This document shows, one piece after another, positions 9,706 to 18,971 of a stretch of DNA of 47,864 bases. The stretch lies in the NCBI GenBank assembly GCA_937139415.1, contig CAKZPS010000040.1, positions 1-47,864 of the forward strand. The letters run 5' to 3'. Each line of letters starts with the position of its first letter. Within the stretch, counting starts at the first letter, position 1. A model generated the notes under the pieces. It was not told the DNA's origin and made no database searches. It saw only the letters and a list, made by a program, of their open reading frames with translations. Made by a program: the position numbers and the translations under genes. The DNA comes from an uncultured bacterium (GTDB lineage Bacteria; Atribacterota; Atribacteria; Atribacterales; Caldatribacteriaceae).

Positions 9706-11421
9706 GTGACGAGACGCTGGCAGATCCGCAAGGTAAATAAACACTATCTTTCGCGACTTGCCCAGGAACTCTCTGTTCCCCTTGCGGTTGCTCGGGTGCT
9801 CTTAAACCGGGGGATTACTACTCCGGAAATGGCGTGGGAATTTCTTGACCCCTCTCTTTCGCTCTTGGAGAAGGAATTTCAGAATCTTTCCGGTTTAGAT
9901 CAAGCAGTAAGAATTTTGGATCGAGCGGTCCAGGAACGGAAACGAATCGTTATTTTCGGTGACTATGATGTTGACGGTCTCACCGCGAGCGTGATTCTCT
10001 TTCGCTTGCTCCGACAATTTTCTCCTCAGGTAGAAATTTACCTCCCCAACCGTTTCCTCGAAGGCTATGGGGTTACCGAAAAGGCAGTAGAGACCATTAT
10101 CGAGCGGTATCATCCTGAGCTCCTCATTACCGTGGATTGCGGTATCCGAGATTGGGGAGGCATTGAAAAGCTTCGCCGTGCGGGAATCTCGGTTATCCTT
10201 ACCGATCATCATCTTCCTGATTTTTCTGCTCTACCATGTGCAGAGGCCATTGTCACGGGGTGGGATTTGCATGAACAAACCCTGAGGTTACCTCTCTCTG
10301 GAGCAGGAGTGGCTTTAGCTTTGGCCCATGCCTATGCCGAGTATCGGGGGAGCGGCGTCAACCCCTTAGAAGAGTATCTGTGGTTAGCATGTCTTGGAGC
10401 CATTGCCGACAGTGTTCCTCTTTTGGGAGTGAATCGGGTTATCGTCCGTTATGGTTTACAGGCCATCAATCGGAGGATTCCTTCTGGAGTGGAGGCATTG
10501 TTGGTGGCCAGTGGCTCGAAGAAACGTAAACTCGATGTGGAAGATTTAGAACATGTGATTATCCCTCGCTTGAATGCCGCTGGACGGGTAGAAGATCCGA
10601 GGTCAGCCTTAGAACTCTTTCTTGAGGAGAAAGAGGAGGCACTTCTTTCCCAGGCACAATATTTGCATGAGCTCAACTTGCGTCGTCAAAAAGAAGAAGA
10701 ACGAGTACGTGAAAGTATTATTCGGGAAGAAAGGTATCGACATTTTCTTGCTGATGATATCGTGGTTGTGGCGGGAGAAAATTGGAATATTGGTGTTCTT
10801 GGGATTGTAGCCACGCGCCTTGTCGATTATTGCAGGAAACCGGTGCTCGTTTTGAGTATTGGAGGGGATTTAGCGGTTGGTTCAGGGAGGAGCATCAAAG
10901 GCTTTCATCTTTTGGAGATACTTCGGAAAACCCAGGAAGAACGGGGATTGCTATTCCGTTTTGGAGGACACGAAATGGCGGTGGGCCTTCGCTTGCATCG
11001 TGACCGGGTTGCAGCTTTTCGCGATTTTATTAACGAGCGGTTTGGAGCCGAGGCGCGCCGTATTTGCGAAGTTCGCGAAGGTCTTGTCGTTGATGCCCTC
11101 CTCGATTTGCAAGAAGTGAACGAAAAATTTTTGCAGTATGTGGAGCGTTGCCAACCTTTTGGAGAGCGAAACCCTCGTCCGCTCTTTGCGGCACTGAATG
11201 TCTCTTTGATCAATCAGTGGAGTTTTGGAAAGAGACGGGAACACTTGGGATTTGTGGCTGCGCAAGATCGGGGGAAGCGCGAAGTAGTCATCTTTGGAGG
11301 AAGAGAGAGAGCCCAGGAGCTCTCTCGCAGTATGGTAGTAGATCTGGCTTTCCAAGTCGAGCGAGATTTTTTTTCTCAATATCCCTATCTCAAGGTGTGT
11401 GATTGGCGAATCAAGAAATGA
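9706..11421 (+). CDS. recJ: Single-stranded-DNA-specific exonuclease RecJ
   Basis: RecJ, 571 residues, a 5'-3' single-strand exonuclease of the DHH phosphoesterase superfamily used in recombination and repair. Motifs are IFGDYDVDGLTASVILFRLL (motif I), LLITVDCGIRD, VILTDHHLPD (the DHH motif), AGVALALAHAY, the LACLGAIADSVPL segment and IIPRLNAAGR. The DHHA1 domain contains SGRSIKGFHLLEIL and FGGHEMAVGL. I choose GTG 9706, which lies 7 bases after GGAGG; an earlier in-frame GTG at 9655 would overlap secF by 47 bases and add residues without family similarity. It is followed 12 bases later by apt. Confidence 0.95.
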   Translation: MTRRWQIRKVNKHYLSRLAQELSVPLAVARVLLNRGITTPEMAWEFLDPSLSLLEKEFQNLSGLDQAVRILDRAVQERKRIVIFGDYDVDGLTASVILFRLLRQFSPQVEIYLPNRFLEGYGVTEKAVETIIERYHPELLITVDCGIRDWGGIEKLRRAGISVILTDHHLPDFSALPCAEAIVTGWDLHEQTLRLPLSGAGVALALAHAYAEYRGSGVNPLEEYLWLACLGAIADSVPLLGVNRVIVRYGLQAINRRIPSGVEALLVASGSKKRKLDVEDLEHVIIPRLNAAGRVEDPRSALELFLEEKEEALLSQAQYLHELNLRRQKEEERVRESIIREERYRHFLADDIVVVAGENWNIGVLGIVATRLVDYCRKPVLVLSIGGDLAVGSGRSIKGFHLLEILRKTQEERGLLFRFGGHEMAVGLRLHRDRVAAFRDFINERFGAEARRICEVREGLVVDALLDLQEVNEKFLQYVERCQPFGERNPRPLFAALNVSLINQWSFGKRREHLGFVAAQDRGKREVVIFGGRERAQELSRSMVVDLAFQVERDFFSQYPYLKVCDWRIKK

Positions 11422-11433
11422 GGGAGGATGGTT

Positions 11434-11946
11434 ATGGACCTTGCTTCTTACATCCGTAATATTCCTGATTTTCCCCGTCCGGGGATTCAATTCAAAGATG
11501 TAACCACACTCTTGAAAGAGAAAGACGCTTTTCGTGTTGCCATTGATCAGTTGGTAGAAATTTTCCGCAAGGAGTCTCTCGATCTTGTGGTAGGTATTGA
11601 AGCGCGAGGTTTCATCGTCGGAGCGCCGGTGGCGTATCTTCTCCATTGTGGATTTGTGCCGGTGCGCAAAAAGGGAAAACTGCCTGCTGCCACCTTAGCC
11701 AAGACTTACACCTTAGAGTACGGTTCGGCGACCTTGGAGATTCACCGTGACGCTATTACTCGGGGACAGCGGGTGCTCGTGGTCGATGATCTTTTGGCTA
11801 CCGGAGGAACCACTAAGGCGGTATGCGAGATGGTGGAAGAGTTAGGGGGGAATATTGTTGCAGTGAGTTTCGTTATAGAACTTGAAGCCTTACGAGGACG
11901 AGACAAGCTCTCTCGTTACCCGGTGTATTCTCTGGTAAAACTCTGA
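11434..11946 (+). CDS. apt: Adenine phosphoribosyltransferase
   Basis: Apt, 170 residues. It salvages adenine to AMP using PRPP. The family N-terminus DLASYIRNIPDFPRPGIQFKD, GIEARGFIVGAPVAY, the VPVRKKGKLP flexible-loop region and the PRPP-binding VLVVDDLLATGGTTKA loop are all visible. Start ATG 11434 is spaced 6 bases from GGGAGG; the ATG at 11428 directly abuts that site and is unlikely. The apt-rel pair is a frequent neighbourhood in Gram-positive genomes. Confidence 0.96.
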   Translation: MDLASYIRNIPDFPRPGIQFKDVTTLLKEKDAFRVAIDQLVEIFRKESLDLVVGIEARGFIVGAPVAYLLHCGFVPVRKKGKLPAATLAKTYTLEYGSATLEIHRDAITRGQRVLVVDDLLATGGTTKAVCEMVEELGGNIVAVSFVIELEALRGRDKLSRYPVYSLVKL

Positions 11947-11994
11947 GGAGAGAAAGTACGTGTCAAGCGTAGCGGGGTAGAAACCATCGATGGT

Positions 11995-14142
11995 TTGATC
12001 AACAAGGTTAAAGAATACCACCCCACTTGCAACGAGGCGCTCATTCGGCGGGCATATGAGTTTGCCGCTCAGGCTCACGAGGGACAGATGCGTCTCTCCG
12101 GTGAGCCTTATATTTTTCATCCTCTGGCGGTGGCCCTCATTTTGGCCGAGCTCAAAATGGACGAAGTGAGTATTGCTGCGGCTTTACTTCACGATGTTTT
12201 AGAAGATAGTGCCGTTACCCACCAGGAGATCGAAGCTCAGTTCGGGAACAAAATCGCTGCCTTAGTGCAGGGGATGACCAAGCTCAATATCGATTTGGGA
12301 ACTCCGGCCAAAGAGCGGGAGGTAGAAAATTACCGTCGCATGCTTTTGGCAGTAGCTGCTTCGCAGGAGCTGCGACTCATCATCATTAAATTGGCCGATC
12401 GTCTCCACAACATGCGGACCCTCAAGTATCAGTACCGGGAAAAAAAGGAAGAGATTGCTCGGGAGACTTTGGAAATTTTTGCCCCTATTGCCCATCGTTT
12501 GGGGATTAATACCATCCAGGTGGAATTAGAGAATTTGAGCCTCTTTTTCCTTGATCCAGAAGCGTATTGCACCATTCAGCGGGGTGTGGAACGTTTACGA
12601 AAAGACCGAGAGGCTCTGATTGAAGAGGCGAAGATAGTTTTGACCGAAGAGCTCAAGCGGGTGAGCATCAAAGCAGAAATCCAAAGCCGTTTCAAACACA
12701 TTTACAGTATTTATAAGAAACTCCGTCGACAGAATCTTGCCTTAGAGGATCTCCACGATTTGGCAGCCATGCGGGTGATCACGAATACCAAGGATGAGTG
12801 TTACACCGTTTTGGGGATTGTTCACGATTTGTGGGTCCCGGTGGTTGGTCGTTTTCGCGACTATATCGCGGTGCCGAAATCCAATCAGTACCAGTCCCTC
12901 CATACCACAGTTATCGGACCGCGAGGTTTTCCCATGGAAGTACAGATTCGGAGCTGGAATATGCACTACGTTGCCGAATACGGTGTAGCTTCTCATTGGC
13001 ACTACAAGGAAGGGAAGGCTGCTAAAGAACAGAGCACTTTCGATGCCCACATCAGCTGGCTCAAGCAACTGCTCGACTTGGAACAAGACCTGCAGAGCGC
13101 CAGCGAATTCATGGAGAGTCTCAAGATCAGTCTATTCGATGACGAAGTGTACGTTTTCACTCCCCGCGGCGATCTCAAAACCCTGCCTCGGGGTGCCACT
13201 CCAATCGATTTTGCCTACCTCATCCATACCGAAGTAGGCAATAGTTGTGTCGGTGCCAAGGTCAATCACCACATGGTACCCTTGAGCTACGAATTGAAGA
13301 GTGGTGACATTGTGGAAATTATTACCTCTCGTTCTGCTTCCGGTCCTACGCCGGAGTGGTTGAAATTTGCTAAAACCCCCGGGGCGAGGAATAAAATTCG
13401 TGCCTTCTTGCGCAAGAAGAATCGAGAAGAGAATCGAGAGAAAGGTAAGGTTACCTTTGAACGGGAATTGAGTAAATACCCATTGAGCCCGGAAGAAAAG
13501 AGTCTCTTTGCCTCCAATCTCGACCATTTCATGAGAGAGAATCACCTGGAGAGTCTCGATGATCTCCATGTGGCGATTGGTGAAGGACGATATAAAGCAC
13601 GGAAACTGGTGAACCAATTGATTCCTTACGCCATTCGAAAGAAGTGGCAGGAGAGTCACAAGGCCATTACCAAACCTGTGAAGCGGGAAGAAGAGAGCGT
13701 GCTCATCCAAGGGACTTCAGGAATCGAAGCCCGTTTAGCACGTTGCTGTACCCCGGTTCCCGGGGATAGCATTGTTGCCTTTGTGACTCAAGGGCGGGGT
13801 ATTACCGTTCATCGCAGTGATTGTCTCAATCTACAGCATCTTTCCGGTAACGGGCGATTCATCGAAGCGACCTGGAAACCGGGTTTAACCCTCGCCTTCA
13901 ATGCCGGTGTGATCGTGGAAGCTTTAGATCGACCCCGGCTCCTTGCTGACGTTACCGGAGTGGTAGCCGGATGTCAAATGGAGATCCGGGCAGCAAAGGC
14001 GCGCACGGTCGGTGATGAAGCCCATATCTATCTCCTCTTGGAAGTGCATGACAAAGAGGAATTGGATACTCTCTTCCGGGAATTACGTCGGGTTGCCAAT
14101 GTGAAACACGTTCGGAGAGGTGGTGCGTTCTACCTGAAATGA
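11995..14142 (+). CDS. rel: Bifunctional (p)ppGpp synthetase/hydrolase (RelA/SpoT homologue)
   Basis: Long RSH protein of 715 residues that makes and degrades the stringent-response alarmone. Domains in order are an HD hydrolase domain ([15 protein letters not shown], then [10 protein letters not shown] and [10 protein letters not shown]), a synthetase domain ([15 protein letters not shown], then [11 protein letters not shown] and [13 protein letters not shown]), a TGS domain ([20 protein letters not shown]), a zinc-finger/helical region with [10 protein letters not shown], and a C-terminal ACT domain. Because the HD motifs are intact, hydrolysis is expected as well as synthesis. TTG 11995 is the only in-frame conventional start but has no Shine-Dalgarno; a good site and GTG at 11960 lie one frame away (see findings). 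It overlaps dtd by ATGA. Confidence 0.95.
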   Translation: MINKVKEYHPTCNEALIRRAYEFAAQAHEGQMRLSGEPYIFHPLAVALILAELKMDEVSIAAALLHDVLEDSAVTHQEIEAQFGNKIAALVQGMTKLNIDLGTPAKEREVENYRRMLLAVAASQELRLIIIKLADRLHNMRTLKYQYREKKEEIARETLEIFAPIAHRLGINTIQVELENLSLFFLDPEAYCTIQRGVERLRKDREALIEEAKIVLTEELKRVSIKAEIQSRFKHIYSIYKKLRRQNLALEDLHDLAAMRVITNTKDECYTVLGIVHDLWVPVVGRFRDYIAVPKSNQYQSLHTTVIGPRGFPMEVQIRSWNMHYVAEYGVASHWHYKEGKAAKEQSTFDAHISWLKQLLDLEQDLQSASEFMESLKISLFDDEVYVFTPRGDLKTLPRGATPIDFAYLIHTEVGNSCVGAKVNHHMVPLSYELKSGDIVEIITSRSASGPTPEWLKFAKTPGARNKIRAFLRKKNREENREKGKVTFERELSKYPLSPEEKSLFASNLDHFMRENHLESLDDLHVAIGEGRYKARKLVNQLIPYAIRKKWQESHKAITKPVKREEESVLIQGTSGIEARLARCCTPVPGDSIVAFVTQGRGITVHRSDCLNLQHLSGNGRFIEATWKPGLTLAFNAGVIVEALDRPRLLADVTGVVAGCQMEIRAAKARTVGDEAHIYLLLEVHDKEELDTLFRELRRVANVKHVRRGGAFYLK

Positions 14143-14594
14143 GAGCAGTAGTGCAACGGGTATCTCGTGCCGCAGTTCGAGTAGACGGAAAAGTGGTGGG
14201 AACAATCGACAAAGGAGTGGTGGTGCTCTTAGGTGTAGGCAAAGAGGACACCGAAGACGATCTCGCCTTCATGGTGCGTAAAATTCCTCACTTGCGTATT
14301 TTCGAGGACGAGGCAGGAAAAATGAATCGCAGCCTTCGGGAAATAGGAGGAGCGATTCTCTGTATTTCCCAATTCACCCTTTACGGGAATTGTCGACGAG
14401 GGTTGCGTCCCAGTTTTGATGAAGCGGCTCCTCCCCCCTTAGCGCTTCACCTCTATGAAAAGTTGGTGGAGCGGTTACGCCAAGAGGGTTTGGCGGTGCA
14501 ACAAGGACAGTTTGGAGCAATGATGGAAGTGGAATTGGTCAACGATGGACCGGTGACCATCCTCTTAGATAGTAAAGAAAGGAGAAACTCATGA
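14139..14594 (+). CDS. dtd: D-aminoacyl-tRNA deacylase Dtd
   Basis: Dtd, 151 residues. It hydrolyses D-amino acids mischarged on tRNA. The N-terminus [17 protein letters not shown], the SQFTLYG motif and the NDGPVT motif (cross-subunit Gly-Pro of the active site) are present. It overlaps the rel stop by 4 bases (ATGA) and the next gene in the same way, so translation of rel-dtd-hydrolase is likely coupled. rel-dtd adjacency is common in Bacillota. Confidence 0.96.
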   Translation: MRAVVQRVSRAAVRVDGKVVGTIDKGVVVLLGVGKEDTEDDLAFMVRKIPHLRIFEDEAGKMNRSLREIGGAILCISQFTLYGNCRRGLRPSFDEAAPPPLALHLYEKLVERLRQEGLAVQQGQFGAMMEVELVNDGPVTILLDSKERRNS

Positions 14595-15247
14595 ACTTCA
14601 CCATAACCTCGTTCGTTTTAGGAGATTTTCTCACCAATACCTATCTCCTCGTTTGGGACAAAGAGGCACTCCTCGTCGATCCGGCGGTGCCTTCCGAACG
14701 AGTGTATCGCTCTATCCAGGAACAAAGCCTGGATGTGCGTGCCATCGTAAATACCCACGGTCACATCGACCATATCGGGGGTAACACCTTCTTCAAAGAA
14801 CGTTTCCCTGAAGCCCAACTCCTCGTTCACGAAAATGATTTGCGCTATCTCGATACCCCGGCTTTGAATCTCTCTGCCGAAGTTTCAGCTCCTTTTCTTT
14901 CACCCATTCCTGATGGAGTGTTGCGTGGAAAAGAAGGAGTGGTGATAACCATGGGAGAGAAAACCATTCGTTTCATTTTGACCTCGGGACATACCCCGGG
15001 AAGCACATGTCTCTACTGTCCTGAAGAGGAATGGCTCCTCTCGGGGGACACACTCTTTGCCGGATCGGTGGGGAGGGTTGATTTACCCGGGGGTTCGTTT
15101 GTGGACCTTGTGGCTTCCCTGGGGGAGCTTTTCGAGCGATTTCCCGATTCCACTATCGTGTACCCCGGTCACGGTCCCTCGACCACTATGGGTAGAGAGC
15201 GAGAGGGGAATTTCTATTACTTAGAATACGTTGCCTCTCGCTCGTAG
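14591..15247 (+). CDS. Metallo-beta-lactamase-fold hydrolase (glyoxalase II-like)
   Basis: MBL-fold hydrolase of 218 residues in the YcbL/GloB-like group. It shows the metal-binding [11 protein letters not shown] motif, [11 protein letters not shown] with a metal-ligand His, [13 protein letters not shown] with the bridging Asp, and a C-terminal [13 protein letters not shown] His. The likely substrate is a thioester such as an S-acyl-glutathione or related thiol, but this is not deducible here. It overlaps dtd by 4 bases (ATGA), and this linkage after rel-dtd recurs in Clostridia. It is the last gene of the superoperon; its stop lies only 8 bases from the stop of the convergent mutase gene, leaving no room for a normal terminator. 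Confidence 0.88.
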   Translation: MNFTITSFVLGDFLTNTYLLVWDKEALLVDPAVPSERVYRSIQEQSLDVRAIVNTHGHIDHIGGNTFFKERFPEAQLLVHENDLRYLDTPALNLSAEVSAPFLSPIPDGVLRGKEGVVITMGEKTIRFILTSGHTPGSTCLYCPEEEWLLSGDTLFAGSVGRVDLPGGSFVDLVASLGELFERFPDSTIVYPGHGPSTTMGREREGNFYYLEYVASRS

Positions 15248-15255
15248 CTGGATTT

Positions 15256-16605
15256 TTAAACGCTCTGAATGATCTCAAGATATTTTTGCACTAAGTGCGT
15301 GGCCTTTTCTTTTTCCCGGGCTTCGGCGAAGAGACGCACCAGGGGTTCGGTACCCGAAGGACGGACGAGAACCCAACTTCCATCGTCTAAGATGACCTTG
15401 TACCCATCAATGGTGAGGCGATTTTTCTCCTGAGCGGTGATTCTTTCAATATGGGCTAAGATTTTGTCCTTCTTTTCCGGATCGACGGTAATCTTGGTCT
15501 TTACTTGATAGCGGAGCGGAAGGCTTTGCAAAATTTCACTCAATGGCTTCTCGTATTTGGCCATGACGTGGAGGAGGTAAGCGGCAGCCATGGCTCCGTC
15601 TCTCCCCCATACGAAATCGGGGAAGATCATCCCTCCGTTTTCCTCACATCCGAAAATACCCCCCTTTTCCATGAGGGCTTTGGCAACAACCAAATCTCCC
15701 ACCGCGGTGATGACTACTGTACGACCATGCTGTTCGGCAATGTCTTGGAGCATGTGCGTAGTGGCTACCGTGGTAACAATGGGACCGGGGTGAGGCTTCA
15801 TCGATAATTCCCGAGCGACCAAGCTCACACTCCAGTCTCCGGGAACAAACTCGCCCTTTTCGGTAATCACGATGAGACGGTCTCCATCACCATCTTGGGC
15901 AAGTCCCAGAGCGAAGTCTCCGTGGCGGATCAACGTGGTGAGATCAACCAGGTTTTCGGGAGTCGGTTCGGGATTTCGTCCGGGGAAGCGTCCGTCGGGA
16001 TGGGCATTGAGGCTGACTACCCGGCATCCCAATTCACTCAAAAGATAAGGAGTAATGAGAGCAGGAGCGCCGTTTGCACAGTCTAACACCACGCGAAAAC
16101 GGCCCTCACGGATCGCTCTTCCGTCTACCCGTTCCATGATGGCACGAATATAGTCGAAACGGATATCTCGTTTTTCCGTCTCTTGAGGGATATTCTCCCA
16201 TGAGACCCGGCAGAACGACTTTTTGAAGTATAGGTCTTCTACCTCTTTTTCCTTGTCTCGGTCTAACCCCTTGCCGCTCTGTTCCATGAATTTTATCCCG
16301 TTCCACTGGGGAGGATTGTGACTTGCGGTAACCATGGCTCCCCAAGCGTTCCACTGTCGGCATGCCCACTGTAGCGCCGGAGTAGCGGTGACACCCAATT
16401 CCATGACTCGACATCCCACCGAGAGGAGCCCTGCAACGACGGCGTGATAAAGCATTTCACTGTGTTTCCGGGCGTCTCTCCCTACGGCAATCATGCCTCC
16501 TTGAGTAAAGGTTCCAAAACTTAAGGCGAGCTCGGTAGCCATTTCCGGGGTGAGCACATCGTTGGCCACTCGGCGTATCCCGAAGGTACCAAAAAGCTTC
16601 TCCAT
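15256..16605 (-). CDS. Phosphohexomutase (phosphoglucosamine mutase/phosphomannomutase family)
   Basis: Alpha-D-phosphohexomutase of 449 residues. N-terminal FGTFGIRRVAND, the phosphoserine loop VTASHNPPQWNGIKF (Ser is the phosphate carrier), the metal loop DGDGDR, the sugar-binding loop CEENGG and the phosphate-binding RPSGTEPLVR are all present. Similar length and loops occur in GlmM (glucosamine-1-phosphate, peptidoglycan precursor) and in archaeal-type phosphomannomutase/phosphoglucomutase, so substrate is left open. AAAGGAGG lies 8 bases before the ATG. It is transcribed away from the ANTAR gene and converges on the hydrolase gene. Confidence 0.9.
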   Translation of the reverse strand: MEKLFGTFGIRRVANDVLTPEMATELALSFGTFTQGGMIAVGRDARKHSEMLYHAVVAGLLSVGCRVMELGVTATPALQWACRQWNAWGAMVTASHNPPQWNGIKFMEQSGKGLDRDKEKEVEDLYFKKSFCRVSWENIPQETEKRDIRFDYIRAIMERVDGRAIREGRFRVVLDCANGAPALITPYLLSELGCRVVSLNAHPDGRFPGRNPEPTPENLVDLTTLIRHGDFALGLAQDGDGDRLIVITEKGEFVPGDWSVSLVARELSMKPHPGPIVTTVATTHMLQDIAEQHGRTVVITAVGDLVVAKALMEKGGIFGCEENGGMIFPDFVWGRDGAMAAAYLLHVMAKYEKPLSEILQSLPLRYQVKTKITVDPEKKDKILAHIERITAQEKNRLTIDGYKVILDDGSWVLVRPSGTEPLVRLFAEAREKEKATHLVQKYLEIIQSV

Positions 16606-16621
16606 TTGGGAACCTCCTTTC

Positions 16622-16651
16622 TTGGTTTTGCTGAGCTTGGGGTGCTATAAT
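16622..16651 (+). promoter_or_regulatory. Probable promoter of the GAF-ANTAR gene
   Basis: TTGGTT (16622-16627) and a perfect TATAAT (16646-16651) are separated by 18 bases in the divergent gap between the mutase and the ANTAR gene. The predicted transcript would start about 45 bases before the TTG start codon. Confidence 0.5.
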
Positions 16652-16703
16652 AACTTGCAATACTCTCATTATAGACGATTTGAGGGGAGAGGAGGTAGTT
16701 TCT

Positions 16704-17390
16704 TTGGAAGAAAAGTTGGAAGCAGTGGCGCGGATTGGAGAACTGATTACTTCCGATCTCTACTTTGAGGACATTCTCCGTCTCATCGTGACCATGACCG
16801 CACAAGTGATGCATTCGAATTTGTGCTCGCTCATGCTCTTCGATGAGAAAAAGAAAATTTTAGAGCTCAAGGCGACCCAATCGGTCAGTGAGGCCTACGC
16901 CAAAAAGCCACCTCTTCGCTTGGGTGAAGGTGTGGCAGGTATCGCCGCCTTAGAGAAAAAGGCCATCATTGTGAAAGATGTTCAGGAGGATCCTCGGTAT
17001 GTGAATAAAGACATCGCCATCCGAGAGGGATTACGTTCCTTGGTGAGTATTCCCCTCGTGGTGCGGGGGAAAGTCATTGGAGTCCTCAATCTTTACACTC
17101 CTGAGCCACGTGACTTCACCAGTGAGGAGATTCAACTCCTCACCGCTATCGCCAGTCAAGCGGCGATTGTTATCGAGAATCAGAGATTGCTCCTCGAGAG
17201 CCAAGCGGTGAAAGAAGAGCTTGAAACTCGTAAGAAAATAGAGCGGGCCAAGGGTATCCTCATGCAGGAGTTCGGTATCAGTGAGGAAGAAGCATACCGC
17301 CGTATTCAGAAGTACAGCATGAATACCCAAAAGAGCATGAAAGAGATCGCCGAGGCACTCATTTTAGCGTGGGAAATGAAAAAGAAATGA
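16704..17390 (+). CDS. GAF-ANTAR domain regulator (RNA-binding antiterminator)
   Basis: Regulator of 228 residues. An N-terminal GAF sensor domain (about residues 10-165: EEKLEAVARIGELITSDL, LRLGEGVAGIAALE, SIPLVVRGKVIGVLNLYT) is joined by a short helix to a C-terminal ANTAR domain (IERAKGILMQEFGISEEEAY through MKEIAEALILAW). ANTAR domains bind paired hairpins in nascent RNA and prevent termination. Start TTG 16704 is 8 bases after GGAGG; an in-frame TTG at 16680 lies upstream of that site. The gene is monocistronic, reads toward znuB and overlaps its 3' end by 27 bases. Ligand and target RNA are unknown. Confidence 0.9.
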   Translation: MEEKLEAVARIGELITSDLYFEDILRLIVTMTAQVMHSNLCSLMLFDEKKKILELKATQSVSEAYAKKPPLRLGEGVAGIAALEKKAIIVKDVQEDPRYVNKDIAIREGLRSLVSIPLVVRGKVIGVLNLYTPEPRDFTSEEIQLLTAIASQAAIVIENQRLLLESQAVKEELETRKKIERAKGILMQEFGISEEEAYRRIQKYSMNTQKSMKEIAEALILAWEMKKK

Positions 17391-18161
17391 TCCTCCGAAG
17401 ATACCGGCTCCCAAGAGCACGATGGTCGCTCCTGAAGGGGTGTTAAGAAAGTAAGAGAGGATGAGTCCTCCCAGGGAGGAAATAAGGCTCACGGTGAGGG
17501 CCAAGAAAGTTACCCCTTTCATGGTTCGAGCTATGCGTAGCGCAGTGGCGGCGGGGAGGACGAGGAGAGCCGAAACTAAGATGATGCCCACCACGCGAAT
17601 AGAGACGACAATCACGAGAGCCACCAGGGCGGTAAAGAGGTAGTGGAAAGCCTCGGCAGGAATTCCCGAAGCTTTGGCCGTTTCGGGATCAAGAGTGGTG
17701 ACGGTGAGCTCTTTGAAGAAAAAGAGTACCAAGAAAGTGGCGATGGAACCGACCCAAGCAGTGACAATGAGGTCAAATTGGGTTACGGCGAGAATACTCC
17801 CGAAGAGATAACTGAAGAGATCCACACTATATCCCTTGGTAAAACTCATGAAGAACACCCCTAAGGCCATGGTGCTCGCATAGAGAATACCCACTACCGT
17901 ATCCTCCTTGAGGATGCTTTTCTGGGTAATGATGCTTACGCTGATGCCTACAAGCACGCAGAATACCATGGCGGTCATAACCACGTTGATGCCGAGGAGG
18001 TATCCCAAGGCTACACCGCCAAAGGCAGCGTGTGAGATTCCTGCGCTCACGAAGGAGAGGTTTCTGAGTACCACGAAAACTCCCAAAAGGGCACACAGTA
18101 CGCCGATCATGGCACCCTCAAGGAGAGCGCGCTGCATGAACCCAAAACGGAGGAATTCCAT
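17364..18161 (-). CDS. znuB: Zinc/manganese ABC transporter permease (ZnuB family)
   Basis: ABC-3 family membrane permease of 265 residues with about eight hydrophobic helices. The segments GVFVVLRNLSFVSAGISHAA and GIILVSALLVLPAATALRIA are characteristic of ZnuB/MntB permeases. It is the last gene of the znuA-znuC-znuB operon, starting 3 bases after znuC. Its final 27 bases overlap the end of the convergent ANTAR gene. Whether zinc or manganese is carried cannot be decided from the permease. Confidence 0.9.
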   Translation of the reverse strand: MEFLRFGFMQRALLEGAMIGVLCALLGVFVVLRNLSFVSAGISHAAFGGVALGYLLGINVVMTAMVFCVLVGISVSIITQKSILKEDTVVGILYASTMALGVFFMSFTKGYSVDLFSYLFGSILAVTQFDLIVTAWVGSIATFLVLFFFKELTVTTLDPETAKASGIPAEAFHYLFTALVALVIVVSIRVVGIILVSALLVLPAATALRIARTMKGVTFLALTVSLISSLGGLILSYFLNTPSGATIVLLGAGIFGGSFLFHFPR

Positions 18162-18164
18162 TTT

Positions 18165-18971
18165 CTACTCCCTTTCTTCGTTTTCTTGCCGGCCGTGAGG
18201 AGACTTTTTGACTACGATATGGGGAATTTCCCCGTGGTGGAAGAAAGCAACTTCTTTGCCGTACATGGTTTCCAAGGTTTCGGCACTGATGACTTCTTCC
18301 GGTCGATCGTGACACACCAGGGTTCGGTTTAAGCAAGCAATGGTATCGGCATATTGGGCGATCACTCCTACGTCGTGAGAGACGACGATAATCGTAGTTT
18401 TGGCTTCACGGAGGGTGAGTAAGAGTTCGTATAAACTCTCACTCCCCTTGGGGTCGATAGCAGTAGTGGGCTCGTCGAGGAGGAGGAGCCGAGGTTGACT
18501 CACCAAAGCTCGTGCAACAAGCATTCTCTGCCACTGTCCACCGGAAAGCTCGCGAATCGGCTTGGAACGTAGAGGGGTTAAATGGACCTTGGAGAGTACT
18601 GCTTCAACTGCTTGGTAATCCTGAATTCGCGGTTTTTTCCCCATGCCGATGAGAGGATAGCGCCCGGTGAGGATGAATTCCTCTACGGTGATGGGAAAAT
18701 AACGATTAATAGTATTACCTTGCAGTACATAACCGATTTGGGAGCGCAATTCTCCCAATTTTTGTACCGGACGGTTGAAAATAGTGATGGTTCCCTCCTT
18801 GAGAGGTAAGAGACCCAAAATGAGTTTGAGTAACGTGGTCTTCCCTGCTCCATTCGGACCAATCAGGGCTAAAAATTCTCCCTCTTTTACCTGGAGGGTT
18901 ACTTCCTCTAAGACCAACGTCTTTTGATAGCGAAAGGAAACACGGTCAACGGAAACGGCCAATGGTGTCAT
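18165..18971 (-). CDS. znuC: Zinc/manganese ABC transporter ATP-binding protein (ZnuC family)
   Basis: ABC ATPase of 268 residues. Walker A is GPNGAGKTTLL, the Q-loop region reads GYVLQGN, the signature is LSGGQWQRMLVARAL, Walker B is LLLLDEPTTAID, and the H-loop is VSHDVG. The C-terminal tail after about residue 235 includes HHGEIPHIVVKK with a few histidines, which may reflect metal handling. It overlaps znuA by 4 bases and is followed 3 bases later by znuB. Confidence 0.92.
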   Translation of the reverse strand: MTPLAVSVDRVSFRYQKTLVLEEVTLQVKEGEFLALIGPNGAGKTTLLKLILGLLPLKEGTITIFNRPVQKLGELRSQIGYVLQGNTINRYFPITVEEFILTGRYPLIGMGKKPRIQDYQAVEAVLSKVHLTPLRSKPIRELSGGQWQRMLVARALVSQPRLLLLDEPTTAIDPKGSESLYELLLTLREAKTTIIVVSHDVGVIAQYADTIACLNRTLVCHDRPEEVISAETLETMYGKEVAFFHHGEIPHIVVKKSPHGRQENEERE

